The notes under the pieces are model-generated. The model ran no database searches. It was given only the letters and a program-made list of their open reading frames with translations, and was not told the origin of the DNA. Shown here one piece after another: positions 17,951 to 25,086 of a stretch of DNA of 35,473 bases (positions are counted from its first letter, which is position 1; each line of letters begins with the position of its first letter). The translations under genes were made by a program, and so were the position numbers. The stretch spans positions 1 to 35,473 of the forward strand of contig CAMWLE010000031.1 of the NCBI GenBank assembly GCA_947175015.1, read 5' to 3'. The stretch is from an uncultured bacterium (lineage in GTDB: Bacteria; Bacillota; Clostridia; Lachnospirales; Lachnospiraceae).

Positions 17951-20080
17951 TCACCTGTTCTCATCCATGTACAACTGCACCCTGTTCTGTATCACCGCGC
18001 TGACTTCCTCTATATTTTTCGTTCCGTTAAAATAGTATTCCGCCTCCTCAGCAATGATGTCCAGCAGCGGTACTGTCCGGATGGGCAGGGGTCTGGCGTC
18101 CTCCAGCATTGCCCTGTACTCTGCCACCTTTTCATCCGTAAGGCTCTTATAGCTCCTGGGATACTTTTCAATAAACTCCCCTGATTCTTCCACATATCTT
18201 ATATAACTGGAACGTACCAATTTCAAACTGGTATCAAAAGCTATCTGTTTCTTAACATATTCTTCAAATGCCCCTCTGTGTACCGGTATCCCATAACCTG
18301 AATCGTTGGGACCACCCTGAAACGTTCTCTGTACCTCTTCCCCAAGAAGGAAACTGATAAACTCCCATGCCCCCTCCACATGAGAAGAATTTGCATTGAT
18401 CGCCATCATCCTGTGGTACACATGATTCCACATTGCCGGATGGAACCCGTCATCAAACAGCACTCCTGCCGTCTCCATTCCTTCCGCCTCCTGGTCTTCG
18501 GCGGTGTCAAAGGTCAGTATGTCACACGACCTGGGTTCTATCATTTCCGGTTTCTCCGTCAAACCATCGCTCCCGTACCGTTTTGCCGCCTCCAGCATTT
18601 TAGCAAAAGAAGCACCGCTAAAGTCACAGGTTCCGGCCTCCCAGTCCAACATCCCCCAGAAATCCTCTGAACCCTCCAGCAGATAGCGGAGAGCCTTCCC
18701 TGAATCAAACATGTCACTCAGCACTGCATCCTCCGGCCAGGCCAGCAGGGCATCTGCCAGTGCTTCTCCGTCAGGCACGCTGCCTCCTTCCAGCACCCCC
18801 TTCCGTATCCGCCAGAGGTCCAACTCTACACTCAGACTTACGCTGTATACCCCATCGCCTTCCCTCCATCCTCCAAAAGCCAATGGAAAATAATCTTCTT
18901 CCTTTATTCCGGATGCTTCCATATAAGGCGCCAGATCCGCCAATAAACCTTTCTGAATCGCCCCATAAGCATAGTCGCCCAACACATCCCCAAATAGCAG
19001 ATCCGGCCCTTTGCCTGCCGTCATCTCAATGCTGGTCCGCCTGGAGAAATCTTCCAGCTCCGTTCCATCCGGGCACTCGTCCAACACCACCACATAACTG
19101 TCACTCTGCCGGTTGAATCGATCCAACTGGTTCTTCAACCACGCATATATTCCAAATGTATGTCCGGTCACATTCCAGCACCTCATGGACAGGACCACCT
19201 TCTGCGTAGTCTCTTCCGACAGCTGCAGCACCTCGGAAAGATATGCCTTTTCGCCGTCCTCTCCCCACCTATATCGCAAAAGTTCTACACCGCCGTCCTC
19301 CAACACTCGAAAATCTTCTATGGAGTTCTGATAGTTCTCTTTCAGCTGGTAGGAAGTACCGGTAAAGGACAGAAGCCGTTCTTTGCTGCCATTTTCCATG
19401 TCAATTACCGAGACGCCGCTGGCATCCAGGTACAACAGGCCGTCCTCCCCTGCCGCCACACGCCCAGTACCATCCAGCCTGGCTGTGCTTACCCTGGATA
19501 CTTCCCCTGTATCAGGATTCACCTCCGACAGCACGTAGGAACTGCCGCCTCCCTGTGCCAAATAAGTGATAAGCAGCCTGCCGTCCGCAAGTTGGCGCAG
19601 GTCCTCAATCATATTCGTACCTATGTCCTCCAGCGGCACCTTGTACAGTTCCTTTCCATCCTTGTCCATCTTTACTAGGCTGTCAACGTTGTTCCAACGG
19701 TAGAATCCCCCTTCTATGTCCAAAAACCAATTGGCGAAATAATAGTCCTCCGGCATCCCCTCCAACAGCATCTCCCGGCTACCGTCCTCTCTGTACAGGT
19801 AGATGTCCGCCAACCCGTTATTACGAATCGCCCAGATCATGGCAGGCTCTCCTTGATAAAACTGCATGCCGAGCATCCTACCCAAAATGCCATCCATGTT
19901 GAAAGCCTCTTTGGAATCAGACCGGATATCCTGATATTCCATCACCCCCTCCTGTGGTGCTTCCGCTTCTGTCCTGTCTTTGTCCTCCCTGCTTTCCCCC
20001 TCATCCTTGCCGCAGCCTGCCAAAAAGACAAAGCACAGCAGGAGTGCCAATACATAGCATACATAAAACCTCTTTTTCAT
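17951..20080 (-). CDS. Extracellular solute-binding lipoprotein with propeller-like N-terminal half
   Basis: The 709-residue product begins MKKRFYVC, then a hydrophobic stretch ending in the lipobox LAGC, so it should be lipid-anchored on the outer face of the membrane. An acidic linker follows. Residues of about 60-300 contain repeated beta-strand units (GEPAMIWAIRNNGLADIYLY, DGLLYLDASGVSVIDMENG) resembling a beta-propeller. The remainder matches family 1 solute-binding proteins (TAGKGPDLLFGDVLGDYAY, NANSSHVEGAWEFISFLLGE). The ATG at 20080 follows AAAGGGG by about 7 nt; the upstream ATG at 20101 has no site. No ABC permease or ATPase is nearby, so it is an orphan. It lies between the FliB-type gene (67 bp) and the HAD gene. 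Confidence 0.85.
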   Translation of the reverse strand: MKKRFYVCYVLALLLCFVFLAGCGKDEGESREDKDRTEAEAPQEGVMEYQDIRSDSKEAFNMDGILGRMLGMQFYQGEPAMIWAIRNNGLADIYLYREDGSREMLLEGMPEDYYFANWFLDIEGGFYRWNNVDSLVKMDKDGKELYKVPLEDIGTNMIEDLRQLADGRLLITYLAQGGGSSYVLSEVNPDTGEVSRVSTARLDGTGRVAAGEDGLLYLDASGVSVIDMENGSKERLLSFTGTSYQLKENYQNSIEDFRVLEDGGVELLRYRWGEDGEKAYLSEVLQLSEETTQKVVLSMRCWNVTGHTFGIYAWLKNQLDRFNRQSDSYVVVLDECPDGTELEDFSRRTSIEMTAGKGPDLLFGDVLGDYAYGAIQKGLLADLAPYMEASGIKEEDYFPLAFGGWREGDGVYSVSLSVELDLWRIRKGVLEGGSVPDGEALADALLAWPEDAVLSDMFDSGKALRYLLEGSEDFWGMLDWEAGTCDFSGASFAKMLEAAKRYGSDGLTEKPEMIEPRSCDILTFDTAEDQEAEGMETAGVLFDDGFHPAMWNHVYHRMMAINANSSHVEGAWEFISFLLGEEVQRTFQGGPNDSGYGIPVHRGAFEEYVKKQIAFDTSLKLVRSSYIRYVEESGEFIEKYPRSYKSLTDEKVAEYRAMLEDARPLPIRTVPLLDIIAEEAEYYFNGTKNIEEVSAVIQNRVQLYMDENR

Positions 20081-20147
20081 AAGTGCCCCTTTCTCTGCCA
20101 TGCCATCAGCTGTGCCATAGCAGGCAGCAAAGTTCAGTCAATTGGAA

Positions 20148-21224
20148 TTAGATCACGTATTTGATCTGCGGCGCTCTCCGTTCATACACAGCCATAATTG
20201 TGGCAATTTCCAGACGATCAATCATCTCTTTATCTTCGGCATACAGAGCAATCATGACCCATAGCAGATTCGCTTTGGCCATACCGAAGCGCAGATGCTT
20301 TGAAAAGGAATAATCCTCATAGATATCAAGGAAGTCGGTCAAAAGATAATATTCATAATACCGATTCAGAAGCTTATCTAAATCTGGTAGTTTCTCATAA
20401 AGGCTTTTTCTCAGGGCAGCAAGTTTTCGGTTGGCAGCATCGGGATTCCTTCTGCCCTGGCTGCCGAATTTTCGGATATATTTTCGGCAGAGTTTGTATA
20501 AAAAGGGTGATATCGTCCGGAGTTTTGAGTGATAAAAACCATGAAAAAGCATATTGTCTATTTTTTCGCAGGTGAACTCATACCGTTCCCGGGATTCATA
20601 ATCCTGCGGACTGGGGAGCGGCAGTCCGCCAAGACAGGCGTTCTGCGCATCCTGTCCGTAATCTAATATTGCCATACTGTCAAAAAAGACGCCGCCTTTC
20701 AGCATCATAATCAGCTCGTCTCTTGCCCTCAACAGCGCCTCCAAAAATTCCTTATCGTCATTGGTGGTGTTGACCTTATAGCCGACACTTCCCTCCGTCA
20801 CTGTAAATGTAAAGGGTCTGTCTTCGTCGACAGCAGCCAGAAAAAGCCTTGCAGCTTCAGGACATGCCAGATAGAGTGTCTCTTCACAGAAAAAATCCAG
20901 ATGATAAAGCTGCCTTGGAAACTGCGTGCATATCACAGGCATATATGACGCACCGTATTTTTTCTGCATGCCGCATAGGTGGTCTGTTCCCCAGAACGGG
21001 CAACCCCTGAAGGTGGTCCTGAAAGTAATGATACCCCGTCTTCTTACAGTGGCGCAGCGAAGCCGCAGGCCCAGAAGCCCTTTTTCTTTGCGGTATTTTG
21101 TATATGTTTCGTGGTCAATGGGAACTTTCCAACTGTTGCTGCAGCAATTAGCCGGACAGTCTTCTGCAATACACTTGAATTCATTATAAATTGAAATCCG
21201 TTTTATTTCCATGGTTTTGTACAC
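20148..21224 (-). CDS. fliB: FliB-family flagellin lysine-N-methylase-like protein
   Basis: The 358-residue protein carries the FliB cysteine signature FKCIAEDCPANCCSNSWKV (C18, C23, C27, C28), followed by IDHETYTKY, GCPFWGTDHLCGMQKKYG and MPVICTQFPR. In Salmonella, FliB methylates flagellin lysines. The conserved cysteines suggest an Fe-S centre. No flagellin or motility gene is in the window, so the substrate here could be another protein. A second Met four residues in (21212) could be the real start; neither has a strong ribosome binding site. It begins 168 bp after the small helical protein gene at the end of the MoxR/VWA operon, with an 8-bp-stem inverted repeat at 21361-21386 in between. 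Confidence 0.85.
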   Translation of the reverse strand: MYKTMEIKRISIYNEFKCIAEDCPANCCSNSWKVPIDHETYTKYRKEKGLLGLRLRCATVRRRGIITFRTTFRGCPFWGTDHLCGMQKKYGASYMPVICTQFPRQLYHLDFFCEETLYLACPEAARLFLAAVDEDRPFTFTVTEGSVGYKVNTTNDDKEFLEALLRARDELIMMLKGGVFFDSMAILDYGQDAQNACLGGLPLPSPQDYESRERYEFTCEKIDNMLFHGFYHSKLRTISPFLYKLCRKYIRKFGSQGRRNPDAANRKLAALRKSLYEKLPDLDKLLNRYYEYYLLTDFLDIYEDYSFSKHLRFGMAKANLLWVMIALYAEDKEMIDRLEIATIMAVYERRAPQIKYVI

Positions 21225-21360
21225 ATCACTGCTATAACTGTGTTCCTTTCCGTTTTCCTCTATAAAAACGATTGCTATATGCAGCTTCTTATTATCTCTG
21301 TTTCCTCAGCCGACTTGGGCGGAAGGGCGGCTATTTCTGTGTCTTATCATTATCTTTGCT

Positions 21361-21386
21361 GCCGATGGCGTGCAAACTCCATCGGC
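21361..21386. promoter_or_regulatory. Inverted repeat between small protein and FliB genes
   Basis: GCCGATGG (21361-21368) is complementary to CCATCGGC (21379-21386), around a 10-nt loop. It follows the stop at 21393 in the direction of transcription but has no U-tract. It may mark the 3' end of the MoxR-VWA-SWIM transcript. Confidence 0.35.
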
Positions 21387-21392
21387 TCATAT

Positions 21393-21770
21393 TCACTCAT
21401 CATCCGGCTCATCCTGACATTCCACTTCTGTATAATAATACATTCCCCTGTCATATACAGCCTTCTGCCTGCTCAGATACAGATACTCATTCAAACTGGT
21501 ATAAAGCTCTGCCACCAACGTCTTTTTTTCCGTAGCATGCAGTTCTTCTGTCCGGTGCCGCCCTGCCGCAATCTCATGCACAAGCCGCCCAAGCAGCTCT
21601 GACAGATATTTCATCCCATACTGCTCTGTCAACTCCCCCGCTTTCGTTAAATCTTTCAGAGTACTGTCATGCACTGTATCAAAACCGCTTTGATACAAAT
21701 CCTCCAGCAGCTTCAAAATCTCATCCAATATCTCTTCTATTGCCTCATATTTTGAACGATACTCATCCAT
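21393..21770 (-). CDS. Small helical protein, unknown, end of MoxR-VWA-SWIM operon
   Basis: I do not recognise this 125-residue protein. It is predominantly charged and helix-prone (EEILDEILKLLEDLYQ, LTEQYGMKYLSELLGRLVHE), ends in an acidic tail (VECQDEPDDE), and has no membrane segment or cysteine pair. GGAGG lies 10 nt before the ATG. It starts 83 bp after the SWIM gene in the same direction and is probably the last gene of that operon. Its position suggests an accessory subunit, but that rests on context only. Confidence 0.65.
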   Translation of the reverse strand: MDEYRSKYEAIEEILDEILKLLEDLYQSGFDTVHDSTLKDLTKAGELTEQYGMKYLSELLGRLVHEIAAGRHRTEELHATEKKTLVAELYTSLNEYLYLSRQKAVYDRGMYYYTEVECQDEPDDE

Positions 21771-21853
21771 TCGCGCTCATCCTCCGCCTCTCACTTTGCG
21801 AATTTCTTCCCATGCCTAATAGATACAGGCTATCCAGATTATCATCCTTCACT

Positions 21854-23851
21854 TCAGTCCTTGAATTTCTTGCACACCATAACAGGATACATTCTGATTC
21901 GTCCGTCCCGCAGGTAAATTTTTCCCAGGAAGCAGGAAGGCTCTCTCTCGGAAATTCTCTCCAAATATCTGATAGAAGCAGCCTCTTCTTTGGAATATGC
22001 CAGTTCAATGATAATCTCACTGCCTGACATATCATAGAGAGGCATGGACAACCGCTGTCCTGTCTGGGAGAATTCCGCCTTCACACAGAATGTCGGCTGC
22101 ACAAATACAAGCTCCACACCCTTTTGCTGTTCATCCTGTCCATAGAGCCATTCTTTCCTTGGCGGATCGATTCGCTCCCGAAACAGCTTCTCAAAATCAT
22201 CATAGTACCAACTCTCAATATCGGCTCTCTCAAGCCCCTGTTCACCCCGAATCTCTCCTTTGGTCTCCTGACTGGAGGAAAGACGCCTTCTTGCATCACA
22301 CTTTGCCCCTGTCAAATGTATCCTGACCTTTGCCAAATCCTCAATGGCAATATTCAATCCCCAGGGCGCCTGGCTCTTCTCCATATATTTCCGGTTTCGT
22401 CCTGTCTCATAAAATGTAGGTCTTGCATTGGTGTACGTGTACCATTGTTTGGTATTCTCTTCCAGGAAATAAATCGTTTCTCCCTCATAACCTGTCTGCG
22501 TCCTGAATTGCTCCATGGTAATGCCAATTAAATCCAGATTTCCCACCGGGATGTAATCCGCCCGAAACTCGCCGGCATGCTTTAACACCTCTTTGTTGTC
22601 TCCTGACTGCACCGCCTTCTCCAATAGCCCTACACGCTTGTAAAGCCTTGTTATCTGCTCCATCAGATTCTCTGTTCGGAATTGCGCATTTCTTCGAAAA
22701 TACCAGTCGTAAGAATCGGAAAGGGCCCGAAAATATCCTTCAAACTTCGCAAGCCCTCCATTATGACTGATAATGGCAAGCCGTTCCAGATAATCCAGTA
22801 CATCAGAAGAAGTCCGCGACAATCCGGTACAGAGAAGCTCTTCCAGAAATGCCTTCATCTGTCCCACCGCTTCTTTTGCCTTATCCATCTGGAACGCAGG
22901 AGTATCTGCCGCTTCCAGCGCAAGGTCTTCCGTTTTCACCACACCGGCATCCAACTGACACCAAAGTATGGCCGACGCCTTATGAATGCACATTTCTTTC
23001 TTATGGCAGGTACAGGAGGAATATTCCAGAGGAGACAATAACTTTACCACCATTCCCTGTTCCGGAAGCTGCACTGTGACAATGGATGAATATTGTATCC
23101 TGGGTTTTACTCCGGATAAATACTGGTTATGAAGAACCTGAAGCTGACGGTTTCCCAGCACCTTCTTAATTTGCGCAAGGGGATATTGTTCTATCTCCCG
23201 ACACACCTTCGTCCCCGCTCCCTTAGAACTGCCCGCCCCCTGTATTGCATTATCCTGCCCGGCTGCTCCCGATGTCCCGGAGGCTTGCCCTGCGTTTCCC
23301 GGAATTGCCATATTTTGTCCTGCAGTGCCCGTTCCACAGCTCTGGGCACCGGCATTTTGTGCGGAAGCATTTGCTCCTGCAACGTCCTGCCCCAGGGCAT
23401 TCTGCGCAGCTCCGCTTTGCCCCACAGTCCCCTGAACTGCCGTTCCGCCTTCTGTCCCATTGTTCCCTGCCGCAGCACTTTCTGCCGCAGCGTTTCCTGT
23501 CATATCACTTCCTGCCGCGGCATTTCCTGTGGCATTGCTTCCTGCGCCGGCATTATCGCCCGCATTTCCTGCAGAATCATCCTTACAACAGCTTTCCTTC
23601 AAAACCAAAATTGCCTGTACTACATGTCGGCAAATACTTCTGGACGGACAAGTGCACTTGCTCTCGCCCAACGGGAACCGCACTGATACTGTCTCTTCCC
23701 CCACCTTCACGGAAGCTTCCTCTCCCATACCATCGACCACCGCGGCAATCTCTTCCTTGTCCTTATAAGCCCTCTTGAGAATTCCTTTATTACTGATACC
23801 AATCAGGTAATCATCATCTACATCCGCTAACAGTTCCTTCCATTGCTCCAT
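21854..23851 (-). CDS. Double SWIM zinc-finger protein (YehQ-like)
   Basis: The 665-residue protein contains two SWIM motifs with the CxC-x5-CxH pattern: C66, C68, C74, H76 (KCTCPSRSICRH) and C280, C282, C288, H290 (SCTCHKKEMCIH). SWIM fingers bind zinc and mediate nucleic-acid or protein contacts. Between them, residues 92-215 are a low-complexity linker almost wholly of Ala, Gly, Asn, Gln, Ser and Thr. The C-terminal region is long and mixed alpha/beta. AGAGGG precedes the ATG. It begins 77 bp after the VWA gene. The E. coli relative YehQ sits in the same relation to MoxR, DUF5682 and VWA genes, as I recall. Its molecular role is unknown; a nucleic-acid-binding or recruitment subunit is inferred. 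Confidence 0.85.
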   Translation of the reverse strand: MEQWKELLADVDDDYLIGISNKGILKRAYKDKEEIAAVVDGMGEEASVKVGEETVSVRFPLGESKCTCPSRSICRHVVQAILVLKESCCKDDSAGNAGDNAGAGSNATGNAAAGSDMTGNAAAESAAAGNNGTEGGTAVQGTVGQSGAAQNALGQDVAGANASAQNAGAQSCGTGTAGQNMAIPGNAGQASGTSGAAGQDNAIQGAGSSKGAGTKVCREIEQYPLAQIKKVLGNRQLQVLHNQYLSGVKPRIQYSSIVTVQLPEQGMVVKLLSPLEYSSCTCHKKEMCIHKASAILWCQLDAGVVKTEDLALEAADTPAFQMDKAKEAVGQMKAFLEELLCTGLSRTSSDVLDYLERLAIISHNGGLAKFEGYFRALSDSYDWYFRRNAQFRTENLMEQITRLYKRVGLLEKAVQSGDNKEVLKHAGEFRADYIPVGNLDLIGITMEQFRTQTGYEGETIYFLEENTKQWYTYTNARPTFYETGRNRKYMEKSQAPWGLNIAIEDLAKVRIHLTGAKCDARRRLSSSQETKGEIRGEQGLERADIESWYYDDFEKLFRERIDPPRKEWLYGQDEQQKGVELVFVQPTFCVKAEFSQTGQRLSMPLYDMSGSEIIIELAYSKEEAASIRYLERISEREPSCFLGKIYLRDGRIRMYPVMVCKKFKD
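23207..23578. repeat. Ala/Gly/Asn/Gln low-complexity linker of the SWIM protein
   Basis: About 370 bp encode residues 92-215, with recurring short units (GNA, TGNAAA, AGQ, AQNA). The sequence is GC-richer than its surroundings and produces long spurious frames on the opposite strand. Confidence 0.75.
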
Positions 23852-23928
23852 ACTGCCCTCTCATTCCATTCCTTAAAACCTTTTATCCACACTGCCTGCA
23901 CAATACTGCCATTGGTTCCTGAAACATA

Positions 23929-25086
23929 TTACGCAATGACCTTCCCAATCCATTCCGACAATTCCTCCGGTGTCATAGCTCCCACAAAAGCACCCATATC
24001 TGCAAGCACTGCTGCCGCATTTTTATCATAATTCGGTGTTGCCTCCATATCCAGCGCCGTCAGCACCACCAGCTTTGCGCCGCTCTCAATGATTCCCTTG
24101 GAAGTACTATATAGATTCTGATATCCGCCGCCCTCATAGAGATCCGTCACCAACACAATCATTGTGCGGAAAGGATAATCGATCAGTCCCTCGCAATACT
24201 TCAGCGCCCCTGCAATATTCGTTCCTCCTCCTAGCTGGACACTCATCAGGGTCTCCACAGGATCATCCACATAACCACTCAAATCTACCACATTGGTATC
24301 AAATATCACAAGCTTGGTATCCAGCATGGGAAGTCTGGCAAATATTCCTGCCATAACAGCGCTGTGTATCACGGAATCCAGCATGGAGCCGCTTTCATCT
24401 ACGCAGATAATGACCCGCCACTGGTTAAACTTCTTCATGCGGGAATTAAAATATACATTTTTCAGAATCAACTGCCCATCCTCGCCGCTGTTTTTATCAT
24501 AATTTTTCAGATTCATTCGGATGGTTTTCTTAATATCCAAATTTCTGGCCGACTTCACCGGACTGCTGGCATTGCGGTTAATCTGCCCGAAGAAGGACGC
24601 TCGGACCTCCTTCTCCAGCTTCCTGGTAATTTCATCCGCCACCTTCTTCACAATTTCCCTGGCAAGCTTCAGCACTTCTCCTTTCATCATGTGCTTCAGT
24701 TCCAGAATGGTCTTCAAAAGCTCTTTATTGGGTTCCAGCTTCCGCAGTACATCCGGATCTGTCAACAGCTCTGTCATTCCATATTTTTCCAGCGCATGAC
24801 GCTCCATAATCTCCACTGTCCGCTTCGGAAACAATGTCTTCATCTGACGAAGCCATTTAGGAATGGTAAGCTGAGAGCCTTCGCTGCCCCCCTTCCTCTC
24901 GTTGCGCAGCCCCTGGTCTTCGCCGTATTCCCTGGAATACAGATAATCCAGTACATTCTCCATATCCATAAGCTGCGCATTACCAGCAGAAAATGAAATC
25001 TGCTCTTCGGCATATTTTCCCAACACCAACCGCCAACGGTTCAATACCTCCTGCTCATCCGATATGGCCTGCTGTCCGTCACTCAT
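23929..25086 (-). CDS. VWA-domain protein (YehP-like)
   Basis: The 385-residue protein has a helical, charged N-terminal region (1-220) and a C-terminal von Willebrand A domain with an intact metal-ion-dependent adhesion site: D230-E-S-G-S234, T289 in GGGTN and D315 in TDLYEGG. VWA proteins of this type work with MoxR-family AAA+ ATPases in chaperone-like or metal-insertase complexes. Its start overlaps the DUF5682 stop by 8 nt, indicating translational coupling and stoichiometric production. There is no signal peptide, so it acts in the cytoplasm. The corresponding E. coli protein would be YehP. Confidence 0.9.
   Translation of the reverse strand: MSDGQQAISDEQEVLNRWRLVLGKYAEEQISFSAGNAQLMDMENVLDYLYSREYGEDQGLRNERKGGSEGSQLTIPKWLRQMKTLFPKRTVEIMERHALEKYGMTELLTDPDVLRKLEPNKELLKTILELKHMMKGEVLKLAREIVKKVADEITRKLEKEVRASFFGQINRNASSPVKSARNLDIKKTIRMNLKNYDKNSGEDGQLILKNVYFNSRMKKFNQWRVIICVDESGSMLDSVIHSAVMAGIFARLPMLDTKLVIFDTNVVDLSGYVDDPVETLMSVQLGGGTNIAGALKYCEGLIDYPFRTMIVLVTDLYEGGGYQNLYSTSKGIIESGAKLVVLTALDMEATPNYDKNAAAVLADMGAFVGAMTPEELSEWIGKVIA

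Noticed and set aside
23129..23686. Cys/Ser-rich open frame on the plus strand
   Set aside because: It is a shadow of the Ala/Gly/Asn linker of the SWIM gene; repetitive codons remove stops in the opposite frames.
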